DNA of 64,000 nt from Puffinus mauretanicus (lineage: Eukaryota; Chordata; Aves; Procellariiformes; Procellariidae): contig JAJKFH010003493.1 in the NCBI GenBank assembly GCA_023333565.1, positions 248,001-312,000 of the forward strand. The letters are read 5' to 3'. Of this stretch, positions 38,202-48,869 are shown piece after piece. The position numbers were made by a program, and so were the translations under genes. How positions within the stretch are numbered: position 1 is the first letter of the stretch; each line of letters opens with the position of its first letter. Under the pieces are notes generated by a model, which saw only the letters and a program-made list of their open reading frames with translations, was not told the DNA's origin and searched no databases.

Positions 38202-40321
38202 GTTCAGACTGGTTTTGCACATTTCAAAATATTTTACATTCTAAGATAGGACTACGAAGCTCCAGATGACACGGAGGTCTACAGCAATACTCTCCGCCAC
38301 GGTAATCTACTGATATTAAATACCAGGGGAAGAACACCTGTAGCAGCCAACCATTATAAAACAAGCAAATATCTGTGGTTTTTTCCCCCCCGATTTTTTA
38401 AAATCTGGAGGACTCAGGAATTGCCAATCTTCTTCTGTCAGAAGTGGCTCCAGAGACTTCTGAGCTCTGTTTTGAAGTCCTCCTTGTTACTTTATCATCT
38501 TTTCCACTTCTTCAGCCTCCTGTCTCCCCATTTAATTATAGAGGTGTCAATGAGGTTGATTAGAGCACAGTTTTTGGGAGCCAGGGGACTGCCATGATAG
38601 CAAATCTAAGGAGAGACAGCCCAGATGAGAATCTCTTATAAATAGCTACAATTTGCAAAAGAATTTTAGTCTACTTAAGAAAGGAGGCCAGAGGAAAAAG
38701 GCATCTTAACTCTGCTTACTTCTCTGCCACTGACCAGCTCTGGCACTGCGCAGGGCACCTAACTACACTTCATGATCTAGCCTTTGAGTACCTGGACATA
38801 CCCGTCTTCACAAAACTCCCAAAATCCTTAAAATATAAGGTACAAAACCATTACAGCAATCCTCTAGTAAATGTACATTAAATCCGCCTGTGTGCCTGAG
38901 TCCAGGAGCCTGCAACCCTACTCAACATGAGCACTTAGCACCTTAGCTCAGACTGTACCACCACGCTTTGAACTCTGTGGGTCCTCAGCCCAGACCCTAT
39001 TCTATGAGACACGGTGGCAGACACTATAATAAGGAAAAAACCATTATCTCCATGATAATATTAGTCACGCATAAATCACTGAGGTGATACTTTACAAGGA
39101 ATTCAAAATGCAGGTTACATTTTTTCTTTTCCGTGCTTTTAGATAACTGTTATTCCAGACAGTACATGCCGCGGTATTCTAAGGATATATTGAGGAGGAG
39201 TTTTGTTCCAATGGGCCATCACGCATCAAGGGCTCACGTAATTAAAAAACAGAGTCTGTATTGTAATGAGCAGATAACGATAGAGGAAAAAGGCAATCCA
39301 GTATTTCCTTTTAACCTTATAGAACAATCTACTTGCTCTATTAAGCTCTTTTTCCTATAATGGCTGTATGAAGTTATTTACAACATAAATTAAGGCAATT
39401 ACTAGCCTTGATTCTCACTTATCCACTGTGCAATTATTCCCATAGCTTAATCTACTCTCACTTGTTTCCTTCGCCTTTTCCAAGAGGTGCAAAGTAGCCC
39501 CAGTATAAACAGGCACAAAGCTCACTGAGGTTGCATCTACATTTGCATTTTAGTGTGAACCAGGAATGTGTCTTTGACGCAAATTTCCTAATTATTCCCA
39601 CTTGCCATGGGCTGGTTCACATCGCAGAATGGTTGTGGAGCACAGGAACTTAGATTAAATTTACCCAGAAGTTCCGTCCAGGACTACACTTGATGTATTT
39701 CCACCACTACCGGGCATGCAGACCTCAGGACCTGACGAGAACTAGCATGAAATAAAACCCCACTGAAATGCACAGTGTGGATGTCAGCTCCGCAGCACTA
39801 TGTCCCCGTCCAGATTTGCTCCCATTAGTCCATACTGCTTCTTACTGTAGACCTGAATGCTGGACTTGGGCAAAACCCTACAGTTCTCAGCTAAGCTCAG
39901 CAAACATTGCCCAACTGAAAAAAACAGACCCATTTTTCTCTCTGTTAATGAATTTAACAGGATTATGCTGATCTAAAGATGAAGCAAGTGAATGAGCTCA
40001 GAAATCATTTTGGTCCCCTTGCCTCAACTCCAGCATCGTTCTTAGCAGCAATGTCCAAGAAGGTAACACACAACACTTTTCAGCCCTCACTGAGTCTAGT
40101 TAAGGATAGAAAGGTCGACTGCTCACTACTGCCCAGGTCTGGACAGAAACATTAAATGTTTTGGAGCATCAGTTTAAGAAAACACCACACTGATCCGGTT
40201 GCTAAAAATTCCTTCATGATTTCTGTGGGAGTACTAGGGCTACTTCCAGAGAAAACTTACTTAAGTATTTATACTCTTCTGGTAGTGTGAAATTGGATGG
40301 GTTAATAATTTCCTTTTATTT

Positions 40322-40337
40322 AAAAAAAAAAAAAAAA
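40322..40337 (+). repeat. A16 homopolymer
   Basis: A plain A tract. The sequence around it is unique. Confidence 0.88.
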
Positions 40338-41190
40338 GGAACAACCAAATCTGGTTTTATTAATGAGGACATAATAGTTTTCACAATGAACATGTCCCAA
40401 AAAGTACCAAAACCATGAAAAAAACCATTACTGTACGTCCCACTTTGAAACAGAACTTATAGCAATGTGGTCCTAGTGATCATTAACCAAGATCTCCTTC
40501 CTTCATGGTCATGGCAAACAAGTGTGTTGCCGAGAGTAATGAAAAACACACTTACTGGACATAAAGTAGACTTAGTATGTCCTGAACTGGTTTGTAGGAC
40601 ATTTAGTAGCACCTGAATTTTAAAAGACAGCTTAAATTGGTAAGAGAAATAACACATCTGTACGTAACCTTTTATAAAGATAGTAAGCAAACACCTGTAA
40701 AGTTTGCCCACATATTTGCTGTCTACAAGACACAAAGCATCATCATACCCTCCTGGAAAAAAAACTTTTTGACAGAGCTTTTTCTTGTCCAAGACTGTAC
40801 AAGAACAACATAAAACACAGACCACAGAATAAAATTAAATTCTTAGAAGAAACCTCAAACTATCAAATCATCCCTCTGTCTGTATAGGAAGCGGCTTGTT
40901 TAAAGATGGCAGGAGCATATCTTGTCTAATTTGCCAGTTCCACGCCATAATTACATTAATGTTGTGTGTTTCCTGGCAGTTTTACTATAAAGGATTTGCA
41001 CCTATTCAACATCCTCTTTTGCTTTTGATCTTTGTTCTCTCCCCCAACTCCTCCACGACTCTATTTGCCTTCATAGAATGGAATGAAAAATTTTCAAAAG
41101 TATATCCAAGAAAACATTTTCATTGCGGTAAATTACAGAAAAAAAAAAATACTAGTAAAGCACTGTTCCAGCAAAAAATTCAGGTTTTTG

Positions 41191-41206
41191 TTTTTTTTTT
41201 TTTTTT
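41191..41206 (+). repeat. T16 homopolymer
   Basis: A plain T tract, 130 bp before an A13 tract at 41336-41348. The two are complementary and could pair, but homopolymer pairs of this kind are common. Confidence 0.88.
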
Positions 41207-41335
41207 CCTCTGGAAAGGCTGAGCACAAAGCAGGTGCACTGGGGAAAAACACATCTGCTGGCTTTGCACAATGGAACGGAAAGTCCACTTTGTTTTATTA
41301 CCATTTCAAGCTGCTTACAAACTTCAGTGTGGAAG

Positions 41336-41348
41336 AAAAAAAAAAAAA
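41336..41348 (+). repeat. A13 homopolymer
   Basis: A plain A tract, with the T16 tract 130 bp upstream. Confidence 0.85.
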
Positions 41349-41879
41349 GAATGAACAAAATCCAGATTTTTCTTGCATATTCTTTAGGAAATTCCCTTGT
41401 TAAAGCAGAGCAGTAGAGGTTTCTCTTCCCTCTCCTCCCTTTTGAAAGGACTGTTGTGATCTTGAAACATAATCTGGGAAGAAGCATCTGGTCTTCACTT
41501 TTTAATTACATTACCATCTCAAAGGCTGTCCTGGAGGTAGACATACCTACAAGGTCTTACTGTCAAAACTATAGGAGTTACAGGGCTGTCGTATAAATGG
41601 ATCAACTGTAATGGTGGATTTGGGACCAGTCTAAATAAATAAGATCATGCCACATAAAACTTCCTCTTCAGAAGTAGGGACTGCCTACAAGCAGATTGCC
41701 GAGAGAAGCATGGCTTGGGGCAGGGCAGGGCAACCTCTGGGGGCAAGACAGGGCCAGGGACAGAAGGAGCATCCAAACTGGGCAGCCGGAGTATCCCAGC
41801 TGCCTGCCTCTGGCCGCTGCCCAAACCTTTTCACACAGGGAGCGAGAGTAGTCCCTTTTAAACGGCAAAAGCAATGCCC

Positions 41880-42070
41880 TCCCTGACCGCTTGTGTTTAT
41901 CGCCAAATGAAGACAGAGGGGAGAGCAGCGCAGCGGCGGCGGCAGCGGGGCCGGGAGCCAGGCGGCCGCGCAGGTGGGCTGCAGCAGCTTGCCTTGCGGC
42001 TGGTACTTGCTTCCTGAGCCTCCCCCATCCCAGGTGCTGACACTCTGGAGACCACGCGGGGGGAGCAGGA
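41880..42070. promoter_or_regulatory. CpG-rich patch with NotI site, possible promoter
   Basis: About a dozen CpGs fall within 190 bp, including a run of CGG triplets at about 41930-41948 and a NotI site (GCGGCCGC) at 41962-41969, in otherwise CpG-poor DNA. On the plus strand the GC-rich stretch ends GCGCAG/GTGGGC at about 41972/41973, which has the form of a 5' non-coding exon with a donor. On the minus strand a 171-codon open frame crosses the patch, but its proline/cysteine/leucine-rich product matches nothing I know. This is a candidate transcription start, not a demonstrated one. Confidence 0.32.
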
Positions 42071-42907
42071 GAGCTGCCAAGTACAAGGTGTTATCCCAGA
42101 CACTAAAATGCCTTGCTACAGCTCTGAAGCACGCAGTAATGTAGATATGAGAGGATAAGGAATTCACAATTTGTTCGGGCTGCGATCCAGCAAAAAGCAC
42201 TTAAGCAGGTGTATTACCAGCAGAGCCACCAGCTCCATCACACACAGGAAGCTAACGTCCAGCTTCCCAACAGCAGGATCCACACCAAGCCGAGGGAGCA
42301 GGGGGATCACTTTGAGAAAAGCCCTTTTTCTTTTTCCTTCTATCCATTTCCAAATTTCATGTCAACCTGGCCCCTAGAGTGCAATGGAAACAGTACTGAG
42401 TAACAACTGGAGAGAAGCACTTCTCTCTTTCTCTTCACCACTATTTATGCTGTGGTAACTGAAGCCAAGAATAGTGCTGCTCTGTGCCATGTTCTGCACA
42501 GACAGAAAGTAAAAAAGTGTCCGAAAGCAAAAATTATCAAATGTGAAAAAAAGCTAGAAGGAGTAACAAAGATGGTGAGAAGAAATGAGTTCACTAGTGT
42601 CACACAGCAGACCAGCAGCTATCCACGCTATCCCAAATTTGAGTCCAGTAGGCTATGTCACCTCTTAACCTAAGGGGTTGGTACTATCCACTGTGTCATC
42701 CACGCCCCAGCAGCCCAGAAGGACCAAAATCTGAAGTAGCAGACGTAGATATTGTTTCTGTACTCAACACTACCTTCCATGCTTCAAAGTATTTCTGAGG
42801 CAACATATCCTATGCCAGAGCCCTGAATCCTGGCAAGCATTTTACCATTTAACATTATTTAGTAAAAAAATGGTTAGAGTCTCCTCTGTCTTTCTAGAGC
42901 TCTGTAT

Positions 42908-42925
42908 ATATATGTATACATATAT
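42908..42925. repeat. Perfect 18-bp AT-rich palindrome
   Basis: ATATATGTATACATATAT equals its own reverse complement. About 25 bp further on, TTTAGAT...ATCTAAA forms a second small hairpin. Such AT palindromes can extrude as cruciforms and mutate quickly. Confidence 0.85.
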
Positions 42926-44321
42926 GTACGTATTTAGATATTAAATCTAAATAATATGTATTGACAAGGCAAAGTAGTTTTCCCCTATTCTTTCCTTTAC
43001 CCTTACATGAACCTAATGAGATTCTGCAAGGAGGTTATGTCTCAAAGTACTATCAGTAACGGAGTGGTAAATAAATAAGTGTTTCATCAGCACCCCTTTT
43101 AAAGACCTTTGCTCACAGTGTCTTTTGCTGGTAAGGTCAACCTGACATAAACCAGTTCTCAGCAGGCATCTCCTGGCTTTCAAAGAAGAAATAGAACTTA
43201 AGCTCTGCAGATGATAAAGCACCTTGTGTCAAAACCAGTGCCTTGTGACTTTGGCCTCGCAGTTAAACCTCAAAGGTCTGTTCTGAAGTGATGTAATTCA
43301 CAAATTATCTTTGTTCATTACTGCTTTTAAAACTTCATAGTGTTGAATAGAGAATATCCTCTAGATTAACAGAAAATCGTGGCAGGCCAGAAAAATACAT
43401 ACAGGTAACAAAATGACAGCAGGAATTATTTTTAAATTTTCATTATCCTTCCTTACTACAGATAATTAGCAAGATGGAAACAGTTGATGTAGTTCTAAGT
43501 AGCCTAAGGCACGATAAACAAAAAAGTAGTTCTATCTCCCACTTTGATTAGCAAACCAAAACAAACCCCAGCTCAGTTGTTTGGTGTTCCCAGGTGGCAA
43601 GGAATGGGTATGGCTTTTCTTGTCCAGAAGTGTGCTGACCCTGAGCTTGACTCAGCCACCTGCAGGTTTTCCTAGCTTTTACATCTTGTGTTGGCTGTCG
43701 TTAGTTTATACAGCCTTTCAGTCAGATACACAAGACCCTTCAGTCCCGAGCTAGCTCCACAGTCCATTTTAAAAGTCATTTTCTAAGAAGCAGCAGCTCT
43801 CATCACATAATACCCTTGCAATGTGATCCTGCCAATATTCATATTCAGTTGCTTGACCTATAGTGGCAAAATACTTCATGAGCCTACTGCTGCTCATCCA
43901 GTAGACTTGGATTTGGCAGTGATGGATACTGCTGGCAGGCAGTGCTGTTGGCCTAGTCCAGCCATAAAAGAAGGCCAGTTGGGGTGTGTATGTGGTTTCT
44001 TCACTACACTGATTAATTTCAGCAGCTTAGATGATATGTGATATTTATGGATTAGAGGCAAAGATGGGAAACATTTACTTACATTTTAAAACCGCCAAGC
44101 CTTAAATATGGGATGAGAAAACACAGAAGGAATCCTAGCTCAGAGGGCAACTTGCTTTTGAAACCGCCGCAGCCAGAGAAAGACGTGTGTTTGGACAAGG
44201 CTTATTCTTATGTACTTGAGGAGTGATCAAGAGTAGAGCCCTGTCACACTCCTTCCAAAAAGCTTATGAAGAAGCAGTCGAGAAGCCAAATCGCTTCATT
44301 CCCTCTCCTGTTCCCCTTCAG

Positions 44322-44396
44322 AAACCCTGCCGCACACCGGTGACATGCTTGATGGGAGGATGTCAGGGAGACAGAGGAGCTAGTCTGGCCCCAAAG
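44322..44396 (+). other. Possible exon (75 nt, phase 0) with strong splice signals
   Basis: A long pyrimidine tract ending CCCCTTCAG lies just before 44322, and a donor CCAAAG/GTAGGA lies at 44396/44397. The 75 nt are a multiple of three and open in the frame reading KPCRTPVTCLMGG at its start. No domain or known protein is recognised, and no partner exon is visible within the window. It is one of several such pairs expected by chance in 64 kb. Confidence 0.15.
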
Positions 44397-45800
44397 GTAG
44401 GATCATACACATATTACCTGTCTTACTAACCATTTACTTAGAGAAAGACCCCAAAAAAATTCACAAAAAAGGCCTGGGGCTGAGGTCTCCTGAACATTTC
44501 TGGGAATAAACTCTCCAGAAATAAAGGGTCCTGTATCCTTCAGAGTGAAGAAATGTTAAGAAAGATAAGGAAAGAATCCTGGATATTCTGGGTGTTTCAG
44601 AAGCGCAGAGCATTGGAAGCAGGGTATTACACTGCAGGAAGTTTGGTGCATCGGTTCTGTAATATCCTTTGGATTTCCATGAAGGAAAATCCTGTGAATA
44701 GAAACATAAACATTCACAAAGGCGCACAAAACATACAACTGAGAGCGAGATACAAATAGGCTAGCAATGCTGTAGTTAGGCCAGCACCAGGAACAGTGGC
44801 ATATGCCTTTTTGTTACCATAACATAAAAACATATGTACAATACTTACATCCTGTGCCAGGGAGCCTAAGCCCTGCAAGCTTTATCCCGGGGTGAGAAAA
44901 CCAGTAGAGAATTTCTAATCTGAATGTAGTCTAAACAGGCACAGAATTTGGGATGAGCAGTAAAGAGGGCTAGTTATCTGCTAGCTGCATAACTTTTTTG
45001 GAGGGGGATGTTAGGTTACAGCACGAATGAGGGCAGCGGCTCAGAGCTACTACGCCTCCTTGCCATGGCACGATCCAGACACCAGCAGCTCATTTCCACG
45101 CTGCAGTGCTGGGCCTCCGATCCCTCGTCCAACAATCAACGGCGCTCCAAATGGAAACAGAGTTATGGGAATTTGTTTCATTAGCCTTCTGCGCAAACGT
45201 TTACACATTTCCTTCGCACTCCTTTAATCTTAAAAAAGGAGCTACTGATTCTAAAGGTCGTTGGCATCTCTCCCTCCTTCTGCACTGGCCCATCCAGCAC
45301 AAGATGAGTTACCAATACCTTTATATTTCCTTCCAAAACAGTCTCCGGTTTCTGAAAAGAAAGGAAAATGAAAGAGAAGGGATTCTTCCCTAAAGTCTCT
45401 GTGGATATTTGTTTTCTCTGGATGACTGTTTTCCTACATTTCAGCAAACGGCCTGGCTGCGTGACCCTCCCCCTCGGCACCTGGGAAGCACATTGTCAAC
45501 TCTGGAAGTGTTTATTCTCTGTAGATTAAACAGCATTTGCTGGACGGTGATCACAGAAAGTTGTAAAAACAGATGGACAATGATCTGTCCAGACTTCCAG
45601 AGCTCACCATGAGAAGGCTACTTACATAAAAACATTTTGCTGAAGGATCAAAGGATTTTCTTTCCCTCCCTCTATACTCAGTTACATGAGGTCTGTTATA
45701 TAAACATGGGAACACAAAACAACCATCTTAAATAATGCCAAAACTCTGACTTTTGAAACTAATATTCGAAGCTAGGCTATTAGAATTAATGGATTGGTTT

Positions 45801-45813
45801 AAAAAAAAAAAAA
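45801..45813 (+). repeat. A13 homopolymer with CACACAAAACC tail
   Basis: An A tract running into an A/C-rich stretch; low complexity. Confidence 0.85.
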
Positions 45814-46264
45814 CACACAAAACCAAACCAATCCTATGCATGATCCTTTTCCCATTTCACCTGCATCTCAAAGTGTTTTTCTTTTTTTTTCAGATATACC
45901 GTCACTCCTCGGTTTCAATGGAAATAGAAAAACTATTTATTCTCAATAGAGCTCCAGATCAAACTGATTTAAAAGTTGACATCAGTGTGCTCTCTCATGC
46001 ATCAACATAACCAAACAATGTGCTATTTAAAAAGCATACAGGCTTTCATCTAGGAATAAGAAATAAAGAGCATTTTTCTAGGTGCTGAGCTTGACCCTGA
46101 GCTGTGCCTCTGACAAAGTCTCGAGGTCCAATGACAAGACAAGCGTGAATTCCTAGGGTAACGCTGCTCCAAAAGGCTAATATGATGAAGGGGAGATACA
46201 GGATGGGTAAGGACAACGCTGTCTCCGCCTTTGGCTCTGGTGCTCGCAATACAGGAACTGTGAG

Positions 46265-46530
46265 GTCCCAGTTCTCGCTTCCACACTAAGAAGGACTTGG
46301 AAAAACTAGAGTGGTTGCAGGGAAAAAGCGAGAAGAATGATGAAAGGATCAAAGCATTTGCTTCATAGTGTGAGATGCAAGATGATCAATTTATTTAAGT
46401 CATCAAAGAGATGGTTTAGAGGTGACTTGATCTCAGCCTATGAGTAGCCATATGGGAAACAGAAATTTAATAGAGGGCTTTCCAATCTAGGAAAAAATTA
46501 TTGAGATCAAACAGCTAGAACCTGAAGTTT
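46265..46530 (+). mobile_element. Old CR1/L3-like LINE relic, central RT C-terminal region
   Basis: The plus strand contains, in order, phrases matching ancient CR1-type LINEs: an 'AGAAGGACTTGGAAAAACTAGAG...TTGCAGGGAAAAAGCGAG' pattern (the old counterpart of [14 protein letters not shown]), then AGAATGATGAAAGG, and then GGTTTAGAGGTGACTTGATC at about 46411-46430, which encodes FRGDLI (compare LRGDLIALY in the younger CR1). Several frameshifts and stops lie between blocks. The order and spacing of the blocks agree with the family, which makes chance similarity unlikely. Edges are approximate. Confidence 0.68.
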
Positions 46531-46885
46531 GTTCATGTTATAAAATCATTCGCTCACTCTCTGCCACTGATCCCGATTCTATAACCATCTGGTCCTTCTT
46601 CACATACTTAATCTTGTAAACTAACCAGAAAACTAACCAAAGAACACACATGAACTGAAAAACCACCAGTGATCTGAGCTGTATGCAAATAGTATTTTCC
46701 AAGCTCTGATTTCCCTTCCATCCCATGTTCATGTTTTTCTGCTATGTTTCTATTAACATTACTTAGAATATTAATTCCTCTGTCAACAAACGTTGCCTTT
46801 ATACTTGTCTTCATGCAATCAGATTTCTATGCTACATAGGAACTAAAGATACCAGGAAGCTGGAGCTAATCCCTAGGCTGGAGAG

Positions 46886-46990
46886 CAGCAGTTTTCAAAC
46901 TGGGGATGGAGGATTGCCACTTTAGTGGCCCTTGGTCACATCCTCAATATCATTATGCCCTATCCAGAAACATATAAGGAAGCAGGCAAT
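46886..46990 (+). mobile_element. Possible hAT (Charlie-type) DNA transposon relic
   Basis: The segment begins CAGCAGTTTTCAAACTGGGG, close to the CAGNGGTTCTCAAACTNNGG terminal inverted repeat of many hAT-Charlie elements. It is followed by CACTTTAGTGGCCCTTGGTC, similar to the subterminal part of some amniote members. The matching inverted end was not found nearby, so the copy would be truncated. The termini are short enough that chance is a real alternative. Confidence 0.28.
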
Positions 46991-48219
46991 ACACCAGCCT
47001 TTATCACAGGAGAATGCCGAATGCTTCGGTATTAAAAGCCTCTAGCGCAGTATAGCTGCGTGCTGTACATATTTAATCCACAAGCACCAGCACTGTGCAA
47101 GCTCTTCTGGACAAGCATTTTGCCTTGTGTTTTTTTAAAATACATTTAAAGCACTTTGTAAGAGTAATAGTCCTGGGATACATACAAAGAAAAATATTTG
47201 CCATACCAGTGTGTGAAATCCCTGAGCTGACAAGCTGTGTTATAACACAGAACAGCAAAACACCCCACACTTGACTTACCTAAAGAGCTCTTCATGAGTA
47301 GCAGTCAGACTCAGAGCCCTTAGAAGAAGGCTAATTAAGAGCTTTCTGTTATGAAAAGTTAGGGACAAACTACAGAGGTACAACAAGGGAGGACTGAGGG
47401 ACACGGAAGTCCAGCCCTCTGCCTGCATGATCCTTGTAGGGCACGAGGGTGTGGGGAGCCCAGCGGTCGCCCCGTATCCGCTCTGAGCCTGCAAGCAAGC
47501 AGCCTGCCCCTGAATAAGCGGGACAAGGAAGGTGGCAGTCTCCTCCTTCCCTGTCTGTACTGTCAGACTGGGAAAACTCAGCCACTCCCTCTGAATGAAT
47601 AGAATAGCAGCTCTGCATCCAGACACAGGAAGGGATGAGAAGAGAGTCCTCTCTCAGAAGGTCCCTCAGCTTCCACCCCATACCATGAGCTGCACCTTAG
47701 TGACACAGTCATGCCCCTGAGAAAATAATAATTAGGTTAACATCCTCAAGGAGGAGCAGAGAGACCAACCATCTTTTTCAATGGTGACATTTATAGAAGA
47801 TCTTCTCTGGATCAGGCCAGAGCTTCGCTCCTCGTGGTCCTCGCCCTGCCAGCCCCCATGTGAATGCTCATCCTGTGGCGTGAGACCGGGGCCACTCACT
47901 TCCTGATTGACACATGTGTGTGTGTGTGTGTGTGTACACACGCTCACAAGAAACAAAGCATGAGGGAAACAGGGGCATTCATATCGTTACCGATGAGCAG
48001 AAGGAAAGCCATAACCATTTAACCTATGGAAGCTGGGGAGGAGTTAAGCCTGTCTTCCACCTTTCTAATGAAGTAAACAAGTTAATTCTTTTCTTCCCCA
48101 TCTGTCTCTGCCCTTCCCTTCCCCACTACTGAGTAATGCATAATGTATTATATATTAATACAAGTATCAAATGGGGTCCTTGCCCCTGACAATCAGTGCT
48201 CTTCTTGCCCCTGCTGCAG
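46991..48219. other. Unique sequence, no supported gene
   Basis: Minus-strand frames of 103-116 codons at 47276-47681 lack domains. A donor-like site on the minus strand (CTTTAG/GTAAGT at 47280/47279) with a possible acceptor at 47396-47394 would define a 114-nt exon, but nothing else supports it. Confidence 0.5.
47915..47935 (+). repeat. (TG)10 microsatellite
   Basis: Ten TG units flanked by CACA on the left and ACACACG on the right, giving an inverted CA/TG arrangement. The run is long enough to be polymorphic. Confidence 0.95.
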
Positions 48220-48465
48220 GAAACACGAGATGTTTGGCTAACTCTCCTCTTCTTCTAATTTATGGGAAAGAACTACAATGCTGGCTAGCAATTATAAGCA
48301 AGATTAATGATTTGCCAAGAGACCCCTTTGTACTTTCAACTACCTATACAAAAGCTGCTCTTTGTTTACAGAAAACAAATAGTGTTTTGAGAGAAAATAT
48401 GACGCAGAAAATCTGGAGATTTTCCCTAGAAAACTACAGGCTGAATATTTTAAGCCAGCACTACG
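48220..48465 (+). other. Possible exon (246 nt, symmetric phase) with strong splice signals
   Basis: The acceptor TTGCCCCTGCTGCAG ends at 48219 and a donor TACG/GTAAGC lies at 48465/48466. The segment is 246 nt, a multiple of three, begins and ends in the same phase, and is open throughout in the frame that starts at 48171. The product (about 82 residues, containing LQCWLAIISKIND and LENYRLNILSQHY) has no family signature that I know. An open run of this length in roughly 40% GC DNA is within chance expectation, and codon choice looks like the background. Confidence 0.18.
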
Positions 48466-48841
48466 GTAAGCCCTGCTTTGCACAGTGTAGGAAGTATACC
48501 CTACCAGGCAGAAACTCCTCCAGCTTACTCAAACCCTAACACTGCAATGTTTTAGAGAGGGAAACCTCCATCAGAAAGTAGCAAGCATGATGCAGATACA
48601 CCATGTAGCTAGTTAAAGCTGCCTTAGTGCTGCTCAACATTTTACTCAAAATACTGATACTCCAGAAATAGTTATTGGATCAATTAATTGTAAAATCAAG
48701 CAGAGATTATTTATTAAGTACCTTACCTCTGTCACTGAAAATATTTTGTGGGAAATTTAGCAATTTTTATAGGAAATGAGGAGAAGAGTATCACTGCGTG
48801 CTATTGCACTGAGGCAAAATATATTTTCTTTTCTCCAAGTC

Positions 48842-48869
48842 CCTAGAAAGCACCAGTATGCTTTCTAGG
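48842..48869 (+). other. Perfect 11-bp-stem hairpin
   Basis: CCTAGAAAGCA at 48842-48852 is the exact reverse complement of TGCTTTCTAGG at 48859-48869, with a 6-nt loop. Pairing does not extend outward beyond two wobble pairs, so the total stem is too short for a standard microRNA precursor. It could be a bipartite protein-binding palindrome or chance. Confidence 0.6.

Larger units (their letters stand above)
37405..41879. other. Unique sequence, no supported gene
   Basis: Region 37480-37720 is GC-richer with open frames on both strands and no domains. Region 38690-38810 faintly resembles a MIR SINE (CTCTGCCACTGACCAGCTCT, then GGGCACCTAACTA), but the match is too weak to call. Region 39120-39470 has an enhancer-like motif content. 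Confidence 0.5.
42071..46264. other. Unique sequence, no supported gene
   Basis: Moderate-composition DNA with short frames. Apart from the AT palindrome and the splice-bounded segment at 44322-44396, nothing is recognised. Region 45030-45150 is a small CpG-containing patch. Confidence 0.55.

Noticed and set aside
38690..38810. Possible second MIR-like SINE
   Set aside because: Only the CTGCCACTGACCAGCT phrase is similar. The expected downstream CTCAGTTTCC-type block is absent.
40890..41010. Possible minus-strand L3 LINE fragment (GCCAGTTCCAC then ATTA words)
   Set aside because: Only one short phrase resembled the family and the neighbouring blocks did not follow.
41685..42200. 171-codon minus-strand open frame over the CpG patch
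   Set aside because: Stops are rare in GC-rich DNA. The product has no recognisable family and overlapping frames are open on both strands.
42600..42720. tRNA-like or SINE-like segment near CTTAACCTAAGGGG
   Set aside because: No A/B box pair and no cloverleaf could be built.
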